64,000 nt of DNA from Benincasa hispida (taxonomy: Eukaryota; Streptophyta; Magnoliopsida; Cucurbitales; Cucurbitaceae): assembly GCF_009727055.1 (NCBI RefSeq), contig NW_024063873.1:311554-375553 (forward strand), written 5' to 3'. Both the position numbers and the translations under genes were made by a program. Every line of letters begins with the position of its first letter. Positions within the stretch are counted from its first letter, which is position 1. The notes below the pieces were generated by a model. That model did not search any database. It was not told the DNA's origin and was given only the letters and a program-made list of their open reading frames with translations. Below, piece after piece: positions 45,788-57,197 of this stretch.

Positions 45788-46602
45788 ATTACGGGGTTTA
45801 TGCTCCTTTATGTGGTCCTCTTCTAAAAAGTAGCGTTTATCGACACAAAAACTTTATTATCTTTAAGATTGTGGAAGTAACCATCTCTTTTTCCTTTGGG
45901 GTAACCTACAAATAGGCATAATTTTGAACGAGTTTCAAATTTCTTAGGATTTGCCTCAAACACATGTGTTGGGAAACCTCTGATCCTGAAATGGCATAAA
46001 CTACCTTTACACCATTCCATAGTTCCAAATGTGTTCCGGTAACACTTTTAGATGGAATAAAGTTTAAAGTATAAGCTGTAGTCTGCACTGCATATCCCAA
46101 GACGAGTCAGGTAAGGAAGCATAACTCATCATAGACCGAACCATGTCCAATAAGGTTCGATTTCTCCTTTATGATACATCATTCTGTTGAGATGTACCAG
46201 ATGCTGAGAGTTGAAATATAATTTCATGTTCTATCAAATAGTCTTGGAATTTCAAATCCCTATACTCTCCACCTCAATCAGATCGAAGTGTTTTAATTGA
46301 TTTATTTAATGCATTTTCAACTTCAACCTTGTGCTTCTTGAACTTTTCAAGGGTTTCAGACTTATGTTGCATTAAATAAACATATTCATATCTAAAATAA
46401 TCATTAGTAAAAGTGATGAAACATTCAAACTCTCCTCTTGTCTTAATATTCATCAGACCACAAAGGTATGAATTTACAAACTCTAAAGGTTTTTTGAACT
46501 TGTGAATTTTTCCAATAAAAGATCTTTTAGTCATTTTGCCTTCAAAGCATGACTCATATACAGGTAAAGAATCTTCTTCTAACTCATTTGGAAGTCCATT
46601 CT
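45788..46602 (-). pseudogene. Integrase piece of copia C
   Basis: The order on the minus strand is: 'CESCFEGKMTKRSF' (pre-integrase His/Cys region), 'LCGLMNIKTRGEFECFITFTND' (first catalytic Asp region eroded), 'KSIKTLRSD' at 46274 (second Asp), then 'AYTLNFIPSKSVTGTHLELWNG' and 'RSKLCLFVGYPKGKRDGYF' at 45823-46100. It is broken by several stops. It is bounded by LTR G at one side and LTR H at the other. Confidence 0.87.
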
Positions 46603-48219
46603 TGTCACAGTCCACCCCGAGCCCACCTCTTGAGCCTGAGGAGAGGCATGAGGGACCATAGATACCACCCTTTTGTGATACCTACTGTTCATTTGAAACT
46701 TTTCACTACACTCAATAAACTTTAAGTCAAGGAGATAAATAACAATTGATTGAGTAGGCCCATTTTATTACAACAATGTGATGTTTATATAACTCCAAGA
46801 CTTAACTACAAATTTTACATCAACAACTCTAAAACCCTGGAAGTGTAACTGTGGCTGTGGCAGATTTTGACCTTAGCAGTACCCTGGAACTCCTCACCTT
46901 CCACTACCTGGGAAGAAAAACATGAAAGAAAAGAATGAGCTTCACAAAGCTCAGTGAGTGGTAAGCAACTTCTAGAGTCTATTTCAACTCATAATAATAC
47001 AAGCATGTCATATAAATGAGGTTAATACTCAAACCTCAGCTTTTGAATGAGTCTGGTCTCAACTTCTATCTACACACACGGTAGATAGTTAACTGTTACT
47101 AATCATAAACATTCTTTTGCGTTCCCTTTGTTCCCTATGTGCACATAGCTCTCCACTCATGAGCTCAGAAGTTAGGCCCATCAGCCCTTTGACCATCCCA
47201 TACGAGGTTCCTCCCACAAGCTCAGGAACTAGACCTCTTGGTCCCCTGAACATCCCGTGAGGTTCCACTTGGGCTCAAGAACTAGGTCTATTGACCCCCT
47301 GACCATCCCGATCACATAATCTCATTCTCATGCTAGATACTCATTCATAATATCAGCATATACAATTTACTCAAAAATATATGCTTTAAGACTTAAAGGA
47401 AAGTACCACTCACCTTGGTAAGGTAGGAATCTTTCTTTCTAGAAGTTCCTTGATCACCTCGGGCTCCCTTTTGAACCCTACGATCCAGATTCTACTTAAA
47501 GATCACATTACCAATAGTTCTAAGCCTTATTTCGAGATACTTTCTTGTAAAAACATGCTCTAAAATGTCTCAGGAAGCTTACATTAAAATCTTAGCTTAG
47601 AACTCCTCGTGATTTGGCCGGAATTATCAAAACATCAAGACTGGCCCAAGCTTACCCGAAAACTTGACTTCTCTATTTTTTCTTCACTCTCCAACCCGAT
47701 TCCTTGGAGCTTCTTCTTCAGCAGCCCTACCCTGAAAGCTAGACTCTCAGAGATTTCAGGTGTTTTTGGAATCACTCCAAACGCACGAGTATTCTGGGAG
47801 AAATCCTCGTCCCAAGTTGATGCCATTTCCAGACTTCCCTATCCGACAACATCTCCTCCTCTTGGAACTTCATGACCGACGCATGGTCTCCTTCAAATAC
47901 CCTTCTAACACTCTTCTTTACGTTCTTTCAAGAGGATTTGGCTTATGAATGGAAGAGTCATCTTGTGGTATTTATAGGCCAAAGGAAACGATCCTTCTCA
48001 TCTTTACCAAGTCTCCAACGCATGACACATTCTACTTTAAGGTGTTTGCACCATGTTTTGCCACCACTTACTCCCTTGACATTCACCTACTCTCATGCCA
48101 CACACCTACTTGTGTTGTCTTCCTCATGCATAAGACTTTCTTTGCATGAAACTTCATTCATCCAACTACTACTAACTTAAGTCTAACCATCTCTCAGTAC
48201 AGCCATTTGTCCAGATGAG

Positions 48220-48690
48220 CTCATCAGCCTTGCGTAACGCAAGCCTCAGCACCGCTCCATCGTGCAGTTCTTGCATCTATTGCTTAGCTCCAACGCCCCA
48301 TCGTGTACCTCAATCATTTAGTAAACGATCTCGCTCTCAACGATCTCATGCATAGCCCATCGCTTAGCTAGCGCGCCTATCATTTAGCTTCATCGTTTAG
48401 CAAAAACGCCTTATCGTCCAATGCATCTGCTAATCGCTTAGCATCATTGCCCAGCATCTACATTTATCGTGCAACGCCCATTGCTTAGAATTTCGCCTAT
48501 CGTGTAGTGCTGACGCCCATTGTCTAGCGCAACACGACTATCGTCTAATGCCCGTGCATCGTCTAGCGTCTGCTCAACGCTTAATTCTATTGTCTAATGC
48601 TATCGTCCAGCTTCTAAGCTTATCGTCTAGCGCTTATACTAATTGTGTAGTGCTTAATGCCTATCGTATAGCCCAATCTTGTAGCGCGTC
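48220..48690. repeat. Array of ATCGTCTAGCGC words in LTR H (U3 side)
   Basis: Over a dozen degenerate copies of (C)ATCGT(C/G)TAGCGC(C) occur at intervals of 15-40 bases, all in the same orientation. They lie upstream of the TATA box in element sense. The array continues after the adapter (48733-48834) and after the nested LTR (50962-51140), where copies read 'acgatcgtctagcgc' and 'acacgatcgcttacc'. Confidence 0.85.
48556..48640. repeat. 85-bp direct repeat, left copy
   Basis: It starts GCATCGTCTAGCGTCTGCTC and is identical over 85 bases to 48733-48817. The left copy continues into an uninterrupted version of the locus; the right copy continues into the version carrying the nested LTR. Confidence 0.95.
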
Positions 48691-48694
48691 ACTC

Positions 48695-48732
48695 CTGTCT
48701 CTTATACACATCTAGATGTGTATAAGAGACAG
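48695..48732. other. Nextera mate-pair junction adapter (sequencing artefact)
   Basis: CTGTCTCTTATACACATCT (48695-48713) is followed at once by its reverse complement AGATGTGTATAAGAGACAG (48714-48732). These are two head-to-head 19-bp Tn5 mosaic ends, exactly the Nextera mate-pair junction. It is not plant DNA. The open frame starting at 48716 begins MCIRDR, a known translated sign of this adapter. Confidence 0.98.
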
Positions 48733-48817
48733 GCATCGTCTAGCGTCTGCTCAACGCTTAATTCTATTGTCTAATGCTATCGTCCAGCTTCTAAGCTTAT
48801 CGTCTAGCGCTTATACT
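48733..48817. repeat. 85-bp direct repeat, right copy
   Basis: Identical to 48556-48640 and starting on the base after the adapter, so it is most simply explained as a false join. Confidence 0.95.
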
Positions 48818-48839
48818 GATCGTGTAGGTCCTTGCCTAT

Positions 48840-50956
48840 TGATGGCGGGAAATTGGAAGTCAATTTTACTCGACGACCAAAATCCCATGGACGTGTTATG
48901 CAATGCATGTTCCAAAGATATGCATTGATAGTCATGCGTCAATGGTCATGCGTTGGAATGAAAAATGCGTTAACGAATGTATGTGATGACCATGCATCCT
49001 ACCACAAGTTTTCTTGCGTTCACGCCAAGTATAACATGAACGTAAGTTTCTCGGGTAATTCGAGGTCGAACATAGGGACTTGTAGCTATATGTTTGCGGT
49101 GATGTGCATGCGGCGGTTTAAATAAAAGAATGGAGGGGATGTTGCTAAGTTAATCCTACTCCTACTCCTATCGAACAGACAACGCAATGAGAATATGCAT
49201 GAAAGGTAAAGATGCGACAAACCTTGACATGGAATAAATGTAAGAGAAAATAGATAAAATGTGGAGATGAATTCATTGCAATACTTAAGAGTGACCGCAA
49301 AGGAAACCCTAGTCAACGCAAACTAATGCGATCATGCAACACTCATACAATAGTAAACCACCTCTCGGTGCGAATGCTATGGCTTCTAATATCAGAACGC
49401 ATGCAATGTATGTGTAGAGGTGTCTATAAGGCCTACACATAAGCCGCTAATTATTGTCTATGCGATGATACATAAACAAGGTGACCACATATCATCATTC
49501 CAATTTCTAGGGTGCATGCGATGCAGTGTTGACAAACAAAACTTATCTCTTACTTATGCCGATCTAATCTCGCTCTCTTGAGTCTAGATTATAACCTAGC
49601 TTTCTCGAGTCATTAGGTTCTTTCTTTAGACTCTTTTTCGAGTAGCTCTAAAGGGGTGTTGGGCACAACATAAAGCAAGACAAACGCATGAACTTGGTTG
49701 ACGCAATGTTGTTACTATCCCTAGTGAAAAACGCATACCTTGCTTAATGCGTCCAACCACTTACCCTCCTGGGTAGTTGATTGTTGTTGACTTTACTCAT
49801 AGACAAGCAATGCGTTAGCCTATAGACAGGCGTTGCCGCAGCTTCACACTAAGCAAATAAGGTTACTCACACACTCACGCAACGCACACCTCTCGGTAGG
49901 TTGCTACATGCTTCATATCCTTAATCCACATGACTAAGTATGCAATACCCAAGCAATCTCACTAAGTATTGCAATGAAAGTAAAGATGCTAAGCAAAGAA
50001 GATGGAGATGGAGTCGAAGGAACAGAGAAATGCATTGAAAACTGATTGTATTAACTCCTTAATTAAAAATGTCATACAATACAATATAGGAAAAGAAAGG
50101 AAAAAGAAATGACCGGTTGGAAGCAAAGATTTGCTCCCAGCGGATGTGCGTCAAGGCTGCCGGTGGTTCCATGGATGGGCAGAGAAGTTGACTCTCTCGA
50201 GATCTAGCTCCGGTCATCACTCAAAATGGATGAAGGAGGTGAAGAACTCACGGTCATCTTCTCACGTTTGTCTGGATCGCAAGGATCCGCCTTAGGCGAA
50301 CCTCAAGCGAAAACTTTGGATAAAATGAATTTTAGCTCATCGGCTTCTATTTATAGAGCTTGGATCGCCGACAGCATTAATTGGACTGCTCTGAGTCTGA
50401 CATTCGGTGCGTTCATCCTTTCTAAACCTTTGCCACTAACGGCATGCAAGGTGAAATTTCAACATCAGCTTTGGATTTTCTCGAGGTAGACGTGTTGATA
50501 CGTTCATTTCACCTATCTTGCGTTGATCCATTAGTTTGCATTGTCACGTAGCCGCAATCATTCAATGGTCGCATTCGCTTAATACCGCAACTCAACATGA
50601 TGACCGTAATCGCCTGGCGAGCGCAACTCCCATACGATGGACGCATACGGGTGATTTCCGCAACATCCATGCGTTGATCAATGCATTTGCCTTTGCGATG
50701 GAGTGTCTCTTTGCATGCAGTCGTTTATACGGTGGTTCGGTTTCCGCGTTTGCGTTCATTTCCTGCATTAGCTACAAAATTAGAACATTGAATGCATAAT
50801 TAACATAAAGTAACGGATTAGCAGAGATTCATCATGCTGATCGACACAAACTCTTTTTCTCATGAATTGCTATCATGATCGACGCAATTTCTGCCTAACA
50901 ACCTTCATAATTCTAAGTAAAAGGCCTAAGATGACATGCATTTCTGCATGTCATCA
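48840..50956 (-). mobile_element. Gypsy solo LTR (minus strand) inside LTR H
   Basis: The plus-strand start TGATGGCGGGAAATTGG and end ...TGCATGTCATCA give TG...CA. The exact duplication CCTAT lies at 48835-48839 and 50957-50961. TATAAATA is on the minus strand at about 50348-50355. The 5' tip of the LTR is a hairpin: GATGACATGCA / TGCATGTCATC around a 4-base loop (50930-50955). It is the same family as 40826-42455 in opposite orientation, about 490 bases longer. Open frames inside (50226-50489, 50536-50799) are not recognised. Confidence 0.9.
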
Positions 50957-51513
50957 CCTATCCTATAGCCCGATCATCTAGCACGTCACTTCTCATCGTT
51001 CAACCCCGCATGCATTTTCACGATCGTCTAGCGCATTCTGAGCTCCACGCATTTTCTATACGATCGCCTACCTCATCATGTAGTGTCGCTCATTTGCTAC
51101 ACGATCGCTTACCCCATCGTGTAGCATTGTTCATTTGCTACAGATCGCCATCCTAGCACCTTATCTCGCTCTCTCTACTCTCATTCATGCATTCTCAATG
51201 CATGAGCAACTTGGCCAATGCTTCTTGCCAACCCCTCGGCCAATCATGTGTCCAACCTCACAAGTTCACACATGGTTGCCTTCGGTTTCATACTACACTT
51301 TGCCTCATCTCATGCGTTAACACCAAACACCTGGTTCTTTTTGTCTTCACACTTAGCCAAATTTCACTAATTAAGGCTTAATTCAAAACTACTCAAGGAA
51401 AATTTATTCAACACTTTAGAATTTCCTTCCTCTTCACATAGGATTTAACTCATACTTAGTTAATTCCCTTTATTACCTGCTTAAGTAGGGAAAATGGAAA
51501 TTCGTGTTTCACA

Positions 51514-52906
51514 ATTCTTAACTAGCTTCTTAATCCTATTGAGATTTATGTGTCCTAATCTCAGGTGCCAAAAATGGGCATTTTCTTTAGGAGAAATTTT
51601 CTATCTTTTATTCTGAGTTATCGTAGTTTTAAACAGTTCAGTATTTATGAGAGCTTTAGTTGCTAACAATCTTAGCACATATAGATGATCCTCCAGTTTA
51701 GTAGAACAAATATTAATACCGCTTTTGTAAATAAATACTTTATTTACATTACAAGATAAAGTATAATTTTGTTCAAGAAGACACTTTACAGAAATTAAGT
51801 TCCTCTTTAAATCAAGAACTACATATATATTTTCTAAAAAAATATAATTTTTCTATAAAGTAAGTCGAAGTCCTCCCACTTTCCTTGCATAGACAACGTG
51901 CCCAATTCCTACACTCATTGTCATCTGACTAGGTGTCAGCTGTTACTAGGAATCAATTCCTTGAAATGAAGAACAAACATGGTTAGTGGTGCCTCAATCT
52001 ATTGTCTAGGCCGAATCATCATTCTCCACTAAACAATTCTCCAATACAAGTAAATCACGTCTACCTTGCTTGGCCTTCTTCTTTTCTGGCGAGTACTTGG
52101 GACAATTCCTTCTCCAATGTCCCTCCTGGTTGCAATGAGAATATATTCCCTTTGCAGCCTTGGCCATCTTGCTCTTTTGGGCAGCAGTTGATGAGTTAGC
52201 CTTCCCCTTTCTACCTTTATTCTTCTTCCACTTTTTGGTGCTGGAAGAGAAAGATACCACTTAGTTCCAGAGGTCAAACCTCCGTAGAACTTTTTAAAGG
52301 AAGAGGCAACATTTGCCTCACCCTTTTGTGTGAAAAGCCTGTAGCTCGTTGAGCAAGATGGTCGGGTTGTATTCAATCCTGTTCATAATAGCATTGCTAC
52401 GAAACTATAGGAAACTTTTAGGTAAAGTTTCCGAAATGAAGCTAACCTAAATGGCATCATCAATGATAGACTCATTCATCTCAGCCACATTAAAATGGAC
52501 CATCATGTTCAGAACATGTTCTCAACCAGAGGCCCCTTCTTACATACGGGCATTGAAGATGAATTTAAGAGCGTCATGCCTGAGCTGATCAGACGGTTGT
52601 TCGAACATTCCCCATAGGAACTCCATGATTTCACAGGCAATGAGCATGGGCTCATTCTTCTTTGCCGAGACTTCAGAAAGGGTTGCCAAGATATACACTT
52701 GGACCTTTTCATTTACTCGTACCAAACGGTCGTATGCCTCCCAAACATTTCAAGTAACATTTTGATCTGGAACTGGAGGACATTCCTTCACCAGGAAAGC
52801 ATAAGTCATTGATAATTAGAACTGTATTGATTGTGTTTTTCCATTTGATGTAATTTCTGCCAATTAATTTGTCGATGGCGAGCATATTTAGAGTTACATA
52901 AGTCAT
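51514..52906 (-). pseudogene. gag and protease region of copia C, degenerate
   Basis: Gag starts at the Met complementary to 52904-52906 (MTYVTLNMLAIDKL), continuing 'NYIKWKNTINTVLIINDL', then in other frames 'MEFLWGMFEQPSDQLRHDALKFIFNARM' as separate short stretches and the basic linker. The knuckle piece at 52006-52260 reads GIYSHCNQEGHWRRNCPKY, with the first Cys changed to Ser. The protease motif region follows at 52005. 51519-52000 is the protease/pre-integrase linker homologous to 8831-9210. Stops and shifts abound. It is cut by LTR H at 51513. Confidence 0.87.
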
Positions 52907-53621
52907 ATTGATAATATTAATGAAACACACAATTTATTTGTATTAGTAATCCATGCATTACCCATTTGGAAAAATCAATCAAATTTAGCAAAATAATTTA
53001 AGGCACCCTATATGACATCTATTTTGCAATGATGTTTTAATGAGGTAAGGTAAAAGCCACTGTAGGGTGATCGAGTACTCCTTGACTGAAATGAGACCAT
53101 CTCAACCAATATACAGAACAATTCTTTGTTCCTATAAATATTAGTCACCATTGTTCTGTCCATAAGTTGTTAACTAGCTTAACATTTTCTTGTAACTGTA
53201 ACTCCTCATTTTAGATTCTAGAGTTCCGCCCCAATGAGCCAACCGTAGGGAAAATTGATTAGGGAAAAAACTAAAGCAACCCTATCCATTTATGGAGTTG
53301 GAGTAAAAAGTCATGCAAATGTCATCTGTAGGGGGGACACAAGCAAAGGTGCCTCGAGGCCGAGCATGAAAATTTACTATAAACTAATGAGAGAGATCGT
53401 GGGATATGTTGACACACATCCTGCTCCCACTTACCATAAACACTCTCTCCATTTACCTTGGTATTAACATATACAAATATGAACAGTAGGGGAACATAAG
53501 CAAAGGTGTCTCGAGGTTGAGTATAGGTCTCACAGTGTAAACTATAAAGGAGAAATGTGATAGAAGCAATAAAGTATCATATACCTCATTTTCCTAACAC
53601 TGTTTAACTTAGGGTTAATTT
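52907..53621 (-). other. Leader of copia C, gag-proximal part
   Basis: This non-coding segment matches 10200-10900 and 61300-61980 by eye, including 'tttgcaatgatgtttcagtgag', 'tagggtgatc' and 'gtagggggga' blocks; the last is repeated at about 53330 and 53490. It is interrupted by LTR I at 53622. Confidence 0.75.
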
Positions 53622-55636
53622 TGTTGGAGTTGATGCCCTAAATCTCGTTGGATCCTATAGTTTGTAAACATTGTATGAACAAACTCTTACTGTGATTTAA
53701 ATATATGATATTTATTCACTTTTTCTATAAAATATGTGATATTTTAGTTGCATTAACCACAAACTAATAAACTAACATCTGAGGTTATCTTTGTAACTTA
53801 AATATGTATGTGGAGATATACAGGTGTATCATTCATGGTGACACTACAAGTATGGCCCGCTTATCCTGTATGTGATAACCTAAATGATCCGTAGTAGATG
53901 GATGAGGCTGGATACGTTATCTTGGTGACACTATAAGTATGGCCCACTTTGTAGGTGTTAAAATTGTTGTAAAGTACTACAAATGATATGATCCTAATCA
54001 TTCATGTATTAGACATGTGAGCGGGGATATTCTATACGGAGGATTTTGTATAAGACCGAACGACGAAATATTTAGTCTCATTATATAACACCATTCATAA
54101 TAGAGACTTACATTTCACTAGGATGACCATAGATAACATGACCTGAATCCTGAGTGAGTCGTGAACTCCTGCCTATGAGGGCAGTCCTTTGAGTTTTATG
54201 GGTGAGAGTGGCCAGATCACCGACTTAATAAGCCTACCATTTTGAGGATTTGTCTGATTGGGGAGCCGAGAACACAGCTACACAGGATGGAATTCACTCA
54301 TTCCCTGAAGCAAGGGTAAGTAGATAAATTACTCCCTTAAGGGTTGATTCCGGGTCTTGAACAATGTGGCGCCACACCCTCTTCTGGCTCGAGAGGGGTT
54401 TAGTCATAGTAAGACTATGATCTATTGTTCATTAGAGGGATCAGTGGTACTTAAGGAGTTTGATGTAACTACAAGGGCAAAACGGTAATTTAGCCCAGCT
54501 GTACTTACGAGCAATTAATGAAGGGTCATCGTATTGTTGATTGATTATATCCAATGAACACAAAAATATATCGGTAGTGCGAAGAGTGCGGTTGTCAGTC
54601 TTTATTGAAGTGTCCGATGATTAACGGATGGTGAATAATGTAATTAAAGAGTTTAATTAATTATTCACTTACTGTTGGAGCTTCAAAATACAGGTTCATG
54701 TGGTCCCCTTGGTAGCTCAAAAGGACTTAGTTGAGAATCAGTTTTTGGATTAATTTGAATTGTTCAAATTAATAAAGGGATTTAATTATATATGATATAA
54801 TTAAATCAATTGTATGTGATATAATTTTCTTAATGTATTTGATATATTATAGCTTAATGGGGGGAAATAAATATTTGAATGTGATTCAAATATATTTTCT
54901 ATGAATGTGATTCATAGTTGTTAAATTTAATATAAATGTGATTTATATTAAATGTCATTAAATAGAGATAAGAAACTGTAGTTTATATTGTATGTGACAA
55001 TATTAAAACTATAGATTATATGTTATATTTGATATAACATATAATTTAATATAAATATAATATGATAAGTTAGTTATCATATTTATTTATATTTTATTAT
55101 TATTATTTGAATAATAAGGAAGAGAGTTACAACTTCCTTCTCCATCTTTTCTCTCCACCCACAATAGTAGATGGTGGTTAATTTTGGGCAAAAGTAGAAA
55201 AAGAAAAATGTTTTTCTGTTCTTGTTGCTATTGCGATTGAATGATTGAGAAAACAGAAGTGTTCTGTCTTTTGAGTCTAGTGTGAAATCTCTCAATCTTC
55301 TTCCTCCTCCACCTTAAGCTCTTTCTCTCAAAATAGTCAAAGCCCACCACTCCTGGGTTCTCACCCTTGAGAATACCGAGGACTCCATTGTGGTTGTGTC
55401 TGGGTTTCTGTTTGAGATTTTCATTGAAGGAGGTCATCAAGAAGTTATTGTTTTTTGTTCAAGAGATTCGTGAAGAAAGGATCTTCAAATGTGATGTTTC
55501 TTGAACTTATTTCTTGTAATAGCATGTTGTATAAATGCATTTCACTTGTATGTTTATTGTAAACTTAGTATTTGATAATTAATGGAATTTGGACAATCTA
55601 CTTCTGCTCAAGATTCTCCTCACACGAGTTCTTTCA
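53622..55636 (+). mobile_element. Solo copia LTR I (plus strand) inside copia C leader
   Basis: It runs from TGTTGGAGTTGATGCCC to ...ACACGAGTTCTTTCA, 2015 bp, with an exact AATTT duplication (53617-53621 and 55637-55641). Removing it rejoins the leader as 'agggttaatttaacttaggaaaa', as at 61977-61998 of copia D. It is the best preserved full-length LTR of the S1/E/I end type here and a good reference copy. No internal sequence is present. Confidence 0.93.
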
Positions 55637-57183
55637 AATTTAACTTAGGAAAAATACGGCTACTTATTTTACTAAGTTATTGTTTAAGCTTGTCCAATAG
55701 TAATACTTACTTTGGACAGTTAAACAATTTTGATTAATGTTCACTAAGCATTTTAATAAACTTTAATCAACAATTGCACGAGCTATAGGGGACACAAACA
55801 ATTAAAAACATATATTACCTAGGTAAGGGTATTCCATTTCCGTCTACTTAAATACCCAAGCCTAAATAGAACTAACTTTAGACAAAGGTCTCTTATAGAT
55901 ACAATTGTTACAATTTTAATCTTTTATTAAAACCAATTTAATCTTATTAAATTGATTAAAAAAATTAGACTAATTTCTAATTATACTTGAAATATTATGA
56001 ACTTAGGTCTATATGGATCATATTTTAAACTATTAAAAAATGGTTTTAACCTAAGTTTGCATGCAATTCTTTATTATTGATTTTAATTTCTAATTTCATT
56101 TAACTATAAAAATTATAAAATCAAATAAATAAATTAGAACCATACATTGCATTCGAAGTCATACTTAGAAAAATTATAACAATTATAAAATTACCTAGAG
56201 TAATGACATGCTTCATGCAATTTCAATTTCATTACTTAATATACATAATGTTTATATACTAAAATAATGAAAGTATTAATAATATACATACATCCATACA
56301 TCCAAACTATATATTATAAACTTTATAATATAAATGATGCATGGCTATGTTATTAATGCATGCAAACATATATTATAACATTTATAAGATATGATGCATG
56401 AGCATGCTATAAAATAAATCATGCAATTATATTATAACAGTTATAATATTTATGATGCATGAAAAAAAAATGCATAACCTATGGTGAGATTTTTTTATAT
56501 GACATACATTATGACATGTGTAAGAAAAATAAATTATACATCCAATGCATAATTTAAAATTAAATAAACAATTAATGGACCGAGATTTACTTTTAGAACA
56601 ATTAATAAATTACTATATGTTTTATATTAATTTAATTAATTAAAACCTAAATTATTACAAAATAATAAGAAAAAGCCACTGCAAAAATCGCCTGGACCAG
56701 ACCAAACAGCGAACCGAACCACGAACCGGACACCTTATGCATCTCTCCATCTTGGAGTATCGCGATGTTGTACCTTAGTGTTGCGACGCTATGGGAACAA
56801 TTCTTGTTCGCCTCACATCAGAGCGTCGCGACGATAGGGTACAACATGGCAACGCTTCTGTATAGAACACTTCTGTATAGCAGCTTACTGGACCGATTTT
56901 GCTCCAAATTTGGCTCCGTCTCTTTTAGATCTTTGTTGAAGCAGCCAGGAACGACCTGGATTTATCAAATTATAGACTCGATTTCATAATACTCCAAAAA
57001 ACAACAGGCCCTTACAAACCAATTTGTAAAATATAAAGCGGTAAATAGAAAATCAAACCTAAAAACATCCAATATGTGCAAAAACCACATTCATCAACAT
57101 AAATGCAGAACTTAATATAGTACCCACCATAAATTCTATAATTTATTTTTTTTTAAAAAAAAAAAAGTGGGACTCAAAACACC
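55637..57183 (-). other. Leader of copia C, LTR-proximal part
   Basis: This non-coding segment matches 10920-12000 and 61990-62600 by eye up to about 56560. The stretch at 56755-56850 contains 'gttgcgacgct' / 'gcgtcgcgacg' words, like 15640-15780 in the gypsy LTR. The plus-strand open frame 56765-56989 is not recognised. Confidence 0.7.
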
Positions 57184-57197
57184 GCTCTGATACCAAT
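57184..57197 (-). promoter_or_regulatory. Primer binding site of copia C (initiator tRNA-Met type)
   Basis: The minus strand reads ATTGGTATCAGAGC, continuing GGTG, just inside the LTR end at 57198. It contains the canonical TGGTATCAGAGC complement of initiator tRNA-Met. It fixes 57198 as the inner end of a 5' LTR. Confidence 0.92.

Larger units (their letters stand above)
46603..51513 (-). mobile_element. Solo LTR H (gypsy chromovirus-like) inside copia C
   Basis: It is bounded by TGTCACAGTCCACCCCGAGC at 46603 and ...GTGTTTCACA at 51513, with an exact ATTCT duplication (46598-46602 and 51514-51518). Removing it restores copia C ('ggaagtccattctt-aactagc', compare 59870). A TATAAATA box on the minus strand (47969-47976) gives the orientation. 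The TGTCAC(A/G)GTCCACCCC end resembles Del/Tekay chromovirus LTRs (recollection). It contains the CGTCTAGC array, the adapter artefact and a nested gypsy LTR. Net LTR length is roughly 2.6 kb. A minus-strand open frame at 47635-47826 lies downstream of the TATA box but matches nothing. Confidence 0.82.

Noticed and set aside
47609..48180. Several overlapping plus-strand frames of 62-102 codons
   Set aside because: They lie inside solo LTR H, overlap in all frames without a domain, and run antisense to the LTR's own promoter direction.
48220..48840. Regularly spaced repeats resembling a CRISPR array
   Set aside because: The repeats are degenerate, spacing varies from 15 to 40 bases, spacers are not unique, and the context is a plant LTR.
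48716..48928. 70-codon open frame starting MCIRDR
   Set aside because: It starts inside the Tn5 mosaic-end adapter, so it is an artefact.
50226..50799. Two 87-codon plus-strand frames
   Set aside because: They are inside the gypsy solo LTR and antisense to its TATA box; no recognisable domain.
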